Assembly: GCA_929200365.1 (NCBI GenBank)
Contig: CAKMZM010000003.1
Location: forward strand, 9,620-44,389
Length of the DNA: 34,770 nucleotides
Direction of reading: 5' to 3'
DNA from: an uncultured Flavobacteriaceae bacterium
Lineage (GTDB): Bacteria; Bacteroidota; Bacteroidia; Flavobacteriales; Flavobacteriaceae
How positions within the stretch are numbered: the first letter of the stretch is position 1; each line of letters starts with the position of its first letter. Both the position numbers and the translations under genes were made by a program. Below are positions 1-7,677 of the stretch, one piece after another. Below the pieces are notes generated by a model, which ran no database searches, was not told the DNA's origin, and saw only the letters and a list, made by a program, of their open reading frames with translations.

Positions 1-874
1 TATAAAACACGTGTTCATTTCTTCTCTTATTTCATTGTAAAAAACTTCCGTAGCTAAGTCTATGCAAGAGTTTTACAGCTTCATAAGAAAAGAAAGCAAC
101 TGTATTCCTATTATATCGCATTTTATAATTCATTTGGTATTATTATTTTTCACGCTTACATTAGTATTGATTACAGAGTATTAAGATATTATTAATAAGT
201 ACCTCAGAGTACTGTAACTGTTAAAGAACCCTGTAGGTTTGTCAGTTTGAGTATTTCAAAGCTGGGAGCATCAAGTAAAATTGTCAGTTTACCTATTTTG
301 GGGAGTGAGAGTACCCACTTCATTACCTGATGGTAGACCAATTTTTGCTATCCTTTGTGCAGATTTTGAAGTATTGATATCTCTTTTTGGGCATCATTAT
401 ACAAAAAAGCAACACCTATAACCTTTTATCGATATTCTAGTTTGTTTTTTTGCTATAGGCTTTCGTTTTGTACATTATCTATTTCCTCCTTATCTACGAT
501 AGAGGTATTCATACTTTGTGCAAACCGTATTTTTAATAATGATGACAGCTGGGTTCAATTACAAAAAGTTGATGGTAAAATTAAAAAGGAGGTTTTTTGG
601 TTTTATTTTAAAATCTACAAATATTTAACCAAACAAAATGTGATAACTTTTTTGCTTGACCTGAATTACCAATTTTATAAACTCCTTTTTTGAGGATCGA
701 CTATTTTAAGCCTGTATATAACCTATCAGCTTTTAGCCAATAATAGTTTAGCTATAGATAGAATTTTAAAAATGACCTATCATAACAAAAAAAGAAGCAC
801 CATTCTTGAATAAAGGATATAGCACTTCCTTATATAATAGTGGTGGATAAAAAATAGTTTATCTAGATTACTAT
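1..874. other. Gene-poor stretch, no supported gene
   Basis: I see no convincing gene here. The 83-codon plus-strand ORF at 442-693 starts with TTG, has a composition like translated AT-rich non-coding DNA, and shows no recognisable motif. A 10-bp direct repeat (TTGTCAGTTT) occurs near 239 and 281. The sequence between the two copies is not otherwise similar, so it may be a decayed intergenic repeat. The minus strand of roughly 1-130 contains short open stretches in more than one frame, which could be the eroded end of a gene extending left of the window. I cannot assign it. Confidence 0.5.
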
Positions 875-1300
875 TTAATACTCCATTAGAGCATTTCTGT
901 ACTCTTTTAAATCTGATATATTTGTTCTGTTTTTAAGACTTTTTGTGAGGGAGACTAAATATTTAAGACTCTCTACAGGATCTTTTGTGTCTTCATTTTT
1001 TGATATCTCTGTTTCTTCATCTATGGGTTCATCATCAGGAATAGGAATAAGAAAAGAATTGTTTTTCTCTATATGCTCATAAGCAAACCTAAGAACTTTT
1101 ACTACTAGCGGTACTTGCTCTTCTAAAGCATAAGTCCTTAATTTTTTAAGGTCTTCAATTAGTACATCTGTATTTATACCTGTTTTTTCAAGATCCACCA
1201 GAATCTTATCAATTAATATAACTGCTTTTTTATTTTCCAAAAGGGTAAAATTATAAGGATGATTAACTATTAATGATTGCAAATTTAAATTTTTCTTCAA
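875..1300 (-). CDS. Hypothetical protein, 141 codons, TTG start
   Basis: I do not recognise this protein. It is acidic and helix-rich, with no signal peptide or membrane segment. The middle (around residues 40-80) looks like an amphipathic helical region. A proline/acidic linker follows (IPIPDDEPIDEETE), then a lysine-rich C-terminal helix. The only possible start is TTG: an in-frame TAA lies directly upstream and the first ATG codon is four residues from the end. The protein-like amino-acid composition argues for a real or recently real gene. The missing ATG leaves open that it is a 5'-truncated remnant. It stands alone in gene-poor DNA, so context gives no functional hint. Confidence 0.45.
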   Translation of the reverse strand: MKKNLNLQSLIVNHPYNFTLLENKKAVILIDKILVDLEKTGINTDVLIEDLKKLRTYALEEQVPLVVKVLRFAYEHIEKNNSFLIPIPDDEPIDEETEISKNEDTKDPVESLKYLVSLTKSLKNRTNISDLKEYRNALMEY

Positions 1301-1492
1301 TTATTAGAAATCAATTATGTGTATTTATTTATATAGATATTCATTTTTTTTATTTAGTATAATTTAACATATAGCCTTTTTTGGTATTAAAAACCTGTTT
1401 TTCAAATATTTAAAATGATTAATGCTGATTTATACTACTATTCCAGCTAAAGTTTGAGGTTAAACCGTAACCAGATATACACTAAACCTCTT

Positions 1493-1500
1493 TATCTTTG
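1493..1500 (+). promoter_or_regulatory. Putative -7 promoter box (TATCTTTG)
   Basis: This is a perfect match to the Bacteroidota -7 consensus TAnnTTTG, on the plus strand, with no annotated plus-strand gene downstream before the terminator at 1552-1581. I see no TTG at the usual 17-23 bp upstream spacing, so support rests on the -7 box and the paired terminator only. Transcription would begin near 1507. Confidence 0.3.
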
Positions 1501-1551
1501 AAAAGTATTCCAATTACAATTTTTCCCTTACTTTTTTTGTTTTCCCCAACA

Positions 1552-1590
1552 CTTACCTCCTTATTCCTAAGGAGGTAAGTTCTTTTTAAG
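1552..1590 (+). terminator. Orphan intrinsic terminator, 13-bp perfect stem
   Basis: ACTTACCTCCTTA (1552-1564) pairs perfectly with TAAGGAGGTAAGT (1569-1581) around a TTCC loop and is followed by a T-rich tract (TCTTTTTAAG). The T tract is on the plus-strand side only; the other side is G/C-containing and lacks one. No plus-strand gene lies upstream within the window apart from the rejected ORF at 442-693. Confidence 0.7.
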
Positions 1591-1730
1591 ATGTTATGAA
1601 CTTATCAAAATAGCGGGTATAACACTTAACACCTGTTTTAATTTTCAATTTGATTAGGGCAAATATTAATAATTGGAGTATTACCATTTATGACTTATTC
1701 TTTATTATAGCAAAAATGATATGGCTATAG

Positions 1731-1760
1731 TTTGAGGTTTTTGAATATACTTCAAATCAT
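1731..1760. repeat. Dispersed ~30-bp repeat, copy 1
   Basis: This begins TTTGAGGTT and ends with the 16-mer ATACTTCAAATCAT preceded by GA. It matches a second copy at 15205-15233, with a one-base length difference and few mismatches. The ends TTTGAGGT and ACTTCAAA form an imperfect inverted repeat, so the unit could fold into a small hairpin. Confidence 0.5.
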
Positions 1761-1785
1761 TGGCATATTTTTTTACTATTTTATT

Positions 1786-1810
1786 AGTTTAAATAGAACT
1801 TATTTAAACT
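1786..1810. repeat. Perfect 10-bp AT-only inverted repeat
   Basis: AGTTTAAATA and TATTTAAACT flank a 5-nt GAACT spacer, followed by TTTTGTTTTT on the plus strand. The stem has only two G/C pairs, so it would be a weak terminator. A palindromic AGTTTAAACT occurs 16 bp downstream (1826-1835), which makes a protein-binding cluster or eroded repeat equally possible. Confidence 0.4.
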
Positions 1811-2061
1811 TTTTGTTTTTGAAGTAGTTTAAACTTTTTTAAGTGAAAAATTAATTTTTGTTATAGTGAAGTCTTTTTTGAGTAAGATAGCTATAGTTAC
1901 AAAAAAAAGTAAAAATTAAGGTAGATAAGCAAAACTTGTGGCATATAGTAAAAGTTTAAATGAGTTTATAATAGAGTAATGATGAGCCTATATTAATGAA
2001 TCACGATACTTCAATTTACTTTTATCAAGTTAAGAAGCTAATCAATTTAGTCCAGAAGAGC

Positions 2062-3759
2062 TTATCTTTTTATAGCTAATAGAGCAATTTCATGCTTAGA
2101 ATCAACCATTACCGAATTATTAAATACTTTAACTTCTTTGCCTGAGTATTGATCGATTAAAATGGTTCCTTCAGGGAAAACGGAGTTAATGTTAATTATT
2201 TTTTCTCCTATAGGGAAATCTAATCCTATTACCACTTTATCAGATATCCCATTTTTATGATACTTTCTTGAAAATACATACGGCTTTTGGGATATCATTT
2301 TGTGTTTACCAGCTCCTACAGCAGGATGATTTTTTCTGAATTTTCCTAATTTTTGCCAATGATCTAATAATGCTTTAGTCTCTTTATTATTAATTGCATC
2401 CCAATCCATATTAGATTTAAGAGCTACATTTTCATCTGTTTCCTCAATGACCAAAGGTCTTGCAATTTCATCACCATAATATATCTGTGATATTCCAGGG
2501 GTTAGTAGCAATTTGGTAGCAGATTCATAGGTTTTACTTCGATTTTTGTCAAAAGGCTTATTGTCATCATAAGAACTTATATAATTAGTTATTCCTTTGC
2601 CAATCAAACTTGTGTGTAAAGCTTTATTATATTTGCTAAACAATTTTTCATAATCTAGTTGATTAGCATCATGTTTAAATTGAAAATTAATCATGTTATC
2701 AAATCCACGAGCAAAGTAATCTACTCTACGATCTCCAAAATCATAAAATCGTTTTTCATCGATTCTATAATCATATAATTCGCCTAGCATAAAGAATTCG
2801 TTATTATCCAGTATTTTATCTTGATTTTTTGATTTCCATTCTGCAAATGCTAGTCTAGCTTGCTCTGCCAAGGTATTCCATGTGTCTTCTTTAATATGTT
2901 TTACAGTATCTACCCGATACCCATCTATCCCTAATTCTCTAACATAATCGGTTAGCCATTTAATAATATAATTCTTGGGTGATCTTTTTAATCTTGTTTT
3001 AGTAAAGAAAACATCGATTTCTGCAAGTTCTATTTCTAATCGACCTTCTGATTTCCACTTATTTACTAGTGTTTCGGGTAATTCTACATTTTCATTATTT
3101 TCTGTTTTAATATCAGGAAGGTTTTTTAACAGAGTACAATTTACTGTACTTTCGTAATCTTTATAAGTACATTGCGGAGAGGTTCGTACCCAACTATTAG
3201 GCCATACAGGATCCTGCTCTGTAACAGGGCCTGTGTGGTTCATTACAATATCCATTAGAATTCGAATATCATTTTCATGAGCTGTTTCTACTAATTCTTT
3301 TAATTCTTGGTAAGTACCAAAATTAGGATCAATTTTTGTCCAATCCTTTGTCCAATACCCATGAAACGCATATGTATTTCCTGTACCTTCATCTACGCTT
3401 CCGTGTATTTGCTCTACTATTGGGCTAAACCAGATAACATTCACTCCAAGGTCTTTAAAATACCCATCTTTAATTTTTTTTATAATTCCTTTGATATCTC
3501 CTCCTTCAAAACCTTTTAATTGATCTGTTTTTTTTGTTCGTCCTAAAACGTTATCATTTGTAGTATCTCCATTCTTAAACCTGTCGGTTAGTAAGAAATA
3601 TATATTAGACCCCTCCCAAACAAAGGAAGGTTTTTTTGATTTTTCAGTATCAGGTTTAGTAATTTTAGAGCGATCTACATCATCGTTTTTTAGCTCACCT
3701 TTACATCCGATTACTACGTGTAAGAACAAAAAAAGAACAGCTTTCATAAGTCTAATCAT
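2062..3759 (-). CDS. GH13 alpha-amylase-family lipoprotein
   Basis: This is a predicted alpha-glucan hydrolase anchored as a lipoprotein. A signal peptide with lipobox VIGC puts the lipidated cysteine at residue 19, followed by an acidic NDDVD patch that resembles a surface-export signal. GH13 conserved region I is DIVMNH (170-175), region II is GYRVDTVKH with nucleophile D284, region III is GELYD with acid/base E327, and region IV is SSYDD with D398. The TIM barrel starts near residue 50, and a beta-rich C-terminal domain occupies about 480-565. The length (565) fits secreted periplasmic or MalS-like amylases. The region IV histidine usually written NHD or SHD reads tyrosine (Y397), which is atypical. 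No SusC/SusD pair or regulator is adjacent, so this is not a full polysaccharide-utilisation locus. Exact substrate is unknown. Confidence 0.9.
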   Translation of the reverse strand: MIRLMKAVLFLFLHVVIGCKGELKNDDVDRSKITKPDTEKSKKPSFVWEGSNIYFLLTDRFKNGDTTNDNVLGRTKKTDQLKGFEGGDIKGIIKKIKDGYFKDLGVNVIWFSPIVEQIHGSVDEGTGNTYAFHGYWTKDWTKIDPNFGTYQELKELVETAHENDIRILMDIVMNHTGPVTEQDPVWPNSWVRTSPQCTYKDYESTVNCTLLKNLPDIKTENNENVELPETLVNKWKSEGRLEIELAEIDVFFTKTRLKRSPKNYIIKWLTDYVRELGIDGYRVDTVKHIKEDTWNTLAEQARLAFAEWKSKNQDKILDNNEFFMLGELYDYRIDEKRFYDFGDRRVDYFARGFDNMINFQFKHDANQLDYEKLFSKYNKALHTSLIGKGITNYISSYDDNKPFDKNRSKTYESATKLLLTPGISQIYYGDEIARPLVIEETDENVALKSNMDWDAINNKETKALLDHWQKLGKFRKNHPAVGAGKHKMISQKPYVFSRKYHKNGISDKVVIGLDFPIGEKIININSVFPEGTILIDQYSGKEVKVFNNSVMVDSKHEIALLAIKR

Positions 3760-3781
3760 AGAATCTAAAGATTTAAAAACG

Positions 3782-3789
3782 CAAAGCTA
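3782..3789 (-). promoter_or_regulatory. Putative -7 box for the amylase gene
   Basis: On the minus strand this reads TAGCTTTG, a perfect TAnnTTTG match 22 bp upstream of the amylase ATG, giving a short leader of about 15 nt. No TTG is found at the expected upstream spacing, so the -33 element is missing or divergent. Confidence 0.4.
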
Positions 3790-3956
3790 TAAAAAGTCTC
3801 ATGAAAATTAGAGTAAGATGAATTACTAAATTCATAAAAATAAGTATTATTATAATTAGTTATGTGCTTTTATAATCTTATAAGACAAATAATTGATACA
3901 ATTAATTTTTATTTTTCTATAAAAATAATGTTCCTTTGGAGTCAAAATTATAGAAA

Positions 3957-4856
3957 ATGACCAAATTCAAAGCATGGATTTCTGCAGCTAGATTAAGAAC
4001 TTTGCCATTGTCGGTTTCAGGAATAATTGTTGGATCTGCTTTAGGTTATAACAATTTTTCAGGAACAAATATCTTCTGGTTGGCTATTGCTACTACATTA
4101 GGGCTGCAGATTTTATCCAATTTTGCTAATGATTATGGTGATGGGGTAAAAGGAACTGATAATGAGGATAGAGTAGGGCCACAAAGGGCTTTGCAAAGTG
4201 GAGCCATTTCTAAAAAAGAAATGTATAGAGGGGTAGTATTTATGGCATTAACCACCTTGGGAGTTGCCGTTGCTCTAATTTATGTTTCTTTCGGAAAAGA
4301 AAATTTTTTCTATTCTGTATTCTTTTTCATATTGGGACTTACTGCTATAGCTGCTGCTATTAAATATACTATGGGTAGCTCTGCATATGGATATAGAGGT
4401 ATGGGAGATCTTTTTGTATTTATCTTTTTTGGATTAGTTAGCGTTGTTGGATGTTACTTTTTGTTTGCAAAAAAACTTAGTATACTTGTTTTTCTACCTG
4501 CCACTACTATCGGATTATTAAGTGCCACAGTGTTGAATCTTAATAATATGAGAGATTATCATAGTGATAAAAAAGTAGGTAAAAATACACTTGTTGTAAA
4601 ATTAGGAATTAATCGAGCAAGAACTTATCATTTTACTTTGCTAATTATGGCTATGCTATCGATGTTAGTATATCTATATGTTACATATAAGACTCCCATA
4701 AACTTTTTGTTTCTGATAGCTTATATACCTTTACTTATACATATAAGAAAAGTTGCTAAGACCAGTAATCCAGAACTACTGGATCCTGAGCTTAAAAAAA
4801 TAGCTTTAACAACATTTTTACTGTCTATTTTATTTAGTCTGGGGCAGATTTTATAA
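3957..4856 (+). CDS. menA: 1,4-dihydroxy-2-naphthoate polyprenyltransferase MenA
   Basis: This integral membrane UbiA-superfamily enzyme attaches the polyprenyl tail to 1,4-dihydroxy-2-naphthoate to give demethylmenaquinone. The first aspartate-rich motif is NDYGDGVKGTD (residues 58-68). The second is NNMRDYHSDKKVGKNTL, whose GK-TL ending is typical of MenA and not of UbiA or heme O synthase. At least seven hydrophobic helices are visible, and the length (299) is normal. It is the first gene of a plus-strand block with menC and menE, and is divergent from the amylase gene across 197 bp. The ATG at 3957 gives a family-like N-terminus (KFKAWISAARLRTLPLS). Confidence 0.95.
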   Translation: MTKFKAWISAARLRTLPLSVSGIIVGSALGYNNFSGTNIFWLAIATTLGLQILSNFANDYGDGVKGTDNEDRVGPQRALQSGAISKKEMYRGVVFMALTTLGVAVALIYVSFGKENFFYSVFFFILGLTAIAAAIKYTMGSSAYGYRGMGDLFVFIFFGLVSVVGCYFLFAKKLSILVFLPATTIGLLSATVLNLNNMRDYHSDKKVGKNTLVVKLGINRARTYHFTLLIMAMLSMLVYLYVTYKTPINFLFLIAYIPLLIHIRKVAKTSNPELLDPELKKIALTTFLLSILFSLGQIL

Positions 4857-4964
4857 TTTAGTCGAACTCTGTTATTGCAGATAATTTATTAGTAGTTTTT
4901 TGTAAGCATTATATGATATCTCAGAATCTATTTTGTAGTATAATAAGTTTTAAATTTTTCACAC

Positions 4965-5645
4965 ATGAAAATCACCTTTTACGGTCATAATACGTTACTA
5001 ATTGAAATTAATAAAACAAATATCCTCATAGATCCATTTATTTCGGGAAACCCATTATCTAAGGATAAAATTGATAGGAGTACAATCAAAGCAGATTATA
5101 TATTGCTTACTCATGCACACCAAGATCATGTTCTTGATGCAGAGACTATTGCAAAAAGTAATAATGCTACGATTGTTTCAAATTATGAAATTGCCACATA
5201 CTACCAGAATCTGGGTATAGAAGTGCATCCTATGAACCATGGAGGAGTCTGGAGTTTTGAATTTGGAAAAGTAAAATATGTGAATGCAATTCATACCAGT
5301 AGTTTTGCCGATGGTACTTATGGAGGCCAACCAGGAGGGTTCATTATTGAAGGAGAGCATAAAACCATTTATATTGCTGGCGATACAGCATTAACAATGG
5401 ATATGAAATTAATCCCGTTAAGAAATACTTTGGATCTAGCTATTCTACCTATTGGTGATAATTTTACAATGGGTGTAGATGATGCTATTATTGCAAGTGA
5501 TTTTGTTGAATGTGATAAGGTATTAGGAGTACATTATGATACTTTTGGATATATTGAAATTGATCATGATCAAGCCAAACAAAAGTTTTTTGAAAAAAAG
5601 AAAGACCTTATATTATTAGATATAGGAGAAAGCATCGTATTATAA
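4965..5645 (+). CDS. UPF0173-type metal-dependent hydrolase (MBL fold)
   Basis: This is a small metallo-beta-lactamase-fold hydrolase of the UPF0173 type, 226 aa as usual for the family. The metal-binding signature THAHQDH lies at residues 49-55 (H50, H52, D54, H55), further ligands probably come from GDTALT and GVHYDT, and H8 near the N-terminus (YGHNTLLIE) is also conserved in the family. There is no signal peptide, so it should be cytosolic. Its stop overlaps the menC start by one base (TAATG), implying translational coupling to a menaquinone gene. The substrate is unknown. A role in menaquinone synthesis, such as thioester or ester hydrolysis, is inference from position only. Confidence 0.85.
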   Translation: MKITFYGHNTLLIEINKTNILIDPFISGNPLSKDKIDRSTIKADYILLTHAHQDHVLDAETIAKSNNATIVSNYEIATYYQNLGIEVHPMNHGGVWSFEFGKVKYVNAIHTSSFADGTYGGQPGGFIIEGEHKTIYIAGDTALTMDMKLIPLRNTLDLAILPIGDNFTMGVDDAIIASDFVECDKVLGVHYDTFGYIEIDHDQAKQKFFEKKKDLILLDIGESIVL

Positions 5646-6685
5646 TGAATGCCAGATATTATAAGCATATCCTTCAGTTTAAAAGACCAAGCGGTACTTC
5701 GAGAGGGATTCTAAAAACCAAAGAAACTTGGTTTATCGTGATTTCTGATGGGACAAGAAAAGGAATAGGAGAGTGCGGAATTCTAAGAACATTAAGTATC
5801 GATGACCGACCAGATTATGAGAATAAATTAAAATGGACCTGTAAAAATATTCATTTAGGTGTAGAAAAGCTTTGGAAAGAGCTTATAGAGTTTCCGAGTA
5901 TTCAATTTGGAGTAGAGATAGCGTTTAGATCTTTAGAAAGTGATTCTCCTTTTTTGCTATTTCCTTCGCCATTTACCCGTAGTGAAGAACAAATTTCTAT
6001 CAACGGTCTCATATGGATGGGAGATAAAGAATTTATGAGACAACAAATCACTTCTAAATTAGATGATGGATTTGATTGCATAAAAATGAAAATAGGGGCT
6101 ATTGATTTTGAAACAGAATTAAATTTGTTGTCTTATATACGATCTCAGTTTTCTTCAGATAGTATTGAATTAAGAGTAGATGCTAATGGCGCGTTTAAAC
6201 CTGAAGAAGCTTTAGATAAATTAAAACAGCTTTCTGTATTTAATCTGCATAGTATAGAGCAACCTATACGACAAGGGCAGTACAAAGAAATGGAAAAATT
6301 ATGTAAAAAAACTCCATTACCTATAGCACTAGATGAAGAGTTAATAGGTGTTTTTGATGTAACAGAAAAGAAAAAACTATTACAAGCCATACAACCACAA
6401 TATATTATTCTTAAACCAAGTTTGATAGGAGGTTTTAAAGGAACCAAAGAATGGATTGATATAGCAAAATCTTACGGAATAGGATGGTGGATTACCAGTG
6501 CACTAGAGAGTAATATAGGGCTAAATGCTATTGCACAATATACATATACCTTAAATAACAAAATGCCTCAAGGCTTAGGAACGGGAGGATTGTATACAAA
6601 TAACTTTGACTCACCATTGGCTGTTAGTCAAGGAACTCTGGCATATGATCCAAAACAAGAATGGATACTAAACTTTTTAAATTAA
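5645..6685 (+). CDS. menC: o-Succinylbenzoate synthase MenC
   Basis: This is an enolase-superfamily enzyme that dehydrates SHCHC to o-succinylbenzoate in menaquinone synthesis. The catalytic lysine pair is KMK (K147, K149). Mg ligands are D179 (RVDANGAF), E205 (SIEQPI) and D230 (ALDEEL), and the second catalytic lysine is K257 (ILKPSLIGG). The N-terminal capping domain spans about residues 1-110 and the barrel about 120-330. Length (346) is normal. The start is fixed by the TAATG overlap with the preceding hydrolase. It is followed 13 bp later by the CPBP gene. Confidence 0.93.
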   Translation: MNARYYKHILQFKRPSGTSRGILKTKETWFIVISDGTRKGIGECGILRTLSIDDRPDYENKLKWTCKNIHLGVEKLWKELIEFPSIQFGVEIAFRSLESDSPFLLFPSPFTRSEEQISINGLIWMGDKEFMRQQITSKLDDGFDCIKMKIGAIDFETELNLLSYIRSQFSSDSIELRVDANGAFKPEEALDKLKQLSVFNLHSIEQPIRQGQYKEMEKLCKKTPLPIALDEELIGVFDVTEKKKLLQAIQPQYIILKPSLIGGFKGTKEWIDIAKSYGIGWWITSALESNIGLNAIAQYTYTLNNKMPQGLGTGGLYTNNFDSPLAVSQGTLAYDPKQEWILNFLN

Positions 6686-6698
6686 TATAAATATATAC

Positions 6699-7607
6699 AT
6701 GTACATTACACAAGGAAGACAAGGGAAATTAGGAATGTGGAAATATTTGCCAATCCCAATTATGTTTATTGGATTGATGGGGTTAAATTACTTGATAATG
6801 AATTTTTTAGGAAGTGATGTTGCCCTTATTATGGAAGAACAAATTAAACTAAAGGGAAAAAATAGATTCTTTGCAGAAAACATGATACTTTTTGTTTTTT
6901 TACTTGCAGGTTTGCTTTTTTGGGTTAAATATGTACATAAACAAAGTGTTTTATCGCTTACCACCAGTAGAAAAAAAATAGACTGGAATCGATTTTTCTT
7001 TATTTTTATTTTGATGGCATCCTTTATCATTGGATCTACTTTGATCATGTATTTTATAAACCCAGAAAATTATTTGGTTAATTTTCAGCCTGTCCCATTT
7101 TTAATTCTTACGGTGATCTCAATACTATTAGTTCCTATACAAACAAGTTTTGAAGAATATTTATTTAGAGGATACCTAATGCAAGGATTAGGATTGGCTG
7201 TTAAAAATAAGTGGTTCCCTTTACTGTTAACATCAATACTCTTTGGAGTAATGCATGCTGCTAATCCAGAAGTAGAAAAATTGGGACTAATACTTATGGT
7301 ATATTATATAGGTACAGGTCTATTTTTGGGAATAATCACTTTGATGGATGAAGGTTTAGAACTAGCTCTTGGGTTTCATGCAGCGAATAACCTTATAACA
7401 GTACTTTTGATAACGGCAGATTGGACAGCATTGCAAACAGATTCTATATTTATTGATATCTCAGAACCAAGTGCAGGATATGATGTGTTAATACCAATAG
7501 TAATAGTTTTTCCGATCTTTCTTTTGATTCTTTCAAAGAAATATAAATGGACAGGATGGAAAGATAAACTTTTTGGAAACATAGCACCTGATACAATTTC
7601 AGAGTAA
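6699..7607 (+). CDS. CPBP-family intramembrane metalloprotease
   Basis: This is a predicted membrane-embedded glutamic/metallo-type protease of the CPBP (CAAX protease and bacteriocin-processing, Abi) family. The three family motifs are present: EEYLFR (E152, E153, R157), FGVMH (H186) and FHAANN (H227, N231). About eight hydrophobic segments are visible. Length is 302 aa. It sits between menC and menE with short gaps (13 and 70 bp), so it is probably co-transcribed with the menaquinone genes. No bacteriocin precursor or immunity-type small ORF is adjacent. The substrate is unknown, and a link to quinone metabolism or respiratory membranes would be inference from context. Confidence 0.88.
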   Translation: MYITQGRQGKLGMWKYLPIPIMFIGLMGLNYLIMNFLGSDVALIMEEQIKLKGKNRFFAENMILFVFLLAGLLFWVKYVHKQSVLSLTTSRKKIDWNRFFFIFILMASFIIGSTLIMYFINPENYLVNFQPVPFLILTVISILLVPIQTSFEEYLFRGYLMQGLGLAVKNKWFPLLLTSILFGVMHAANPEVEKLGLILMVYYIGTGLFLGIITLMDEGLELALGFHAANNLITVLLITADWTALQTDSIFIDISEPSAGYDVLIPIVIVFPIFLLILSKKYKWTGWKDKLFGNIAPDTISE

Positions 7608-7677
7608 CTAACAAAGAAATAACATACTCTTTGCACATTGATAACTTATAAGTATGTTAGAAAACTGAAATTTGAAT

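Larger units (their letters stand above)
1301..2061. other. Long AT-rich non-coding stretch with repeats and hairpins
   Basis: No ORF is supported. The stretch holds a TATCTTTG -7-like box (1493-1500), a strong 13-bp terminator hairpin (1552-1581), one copy of a roughly 30-bp dispersed repeat (1731-1760), and an AT-only perfect hairpin (1786-1810). AGTTTAAA-type words recur at about 1786, 1826 and 1953. The density of inverted repeats suggests a small-RNA locus or decayed mobile DNA more than a lost coding gene. Confidence 0.6.

Noticed and set aside
442-693. 83-codon plus-strand ORF
   Set aside because: TTG start, composition of AT-rich non-coding DNA (runs of Phe, Leu, Tyr, Ile, Cys), no recognisable motif and no plausible promoter.
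6699-7607. Bacteriocin-processing or abortive-infection system around the CPBP protease
   Set aside because: No precursor, transporter or toxin gene is adjacent; the neighbours are menaquinone genes.
7672-7677. TTG start given by the track for menE
   Set aside because: The ATG two codons downstream (7678) is a better start, and nothing in the sequence supports TTG.
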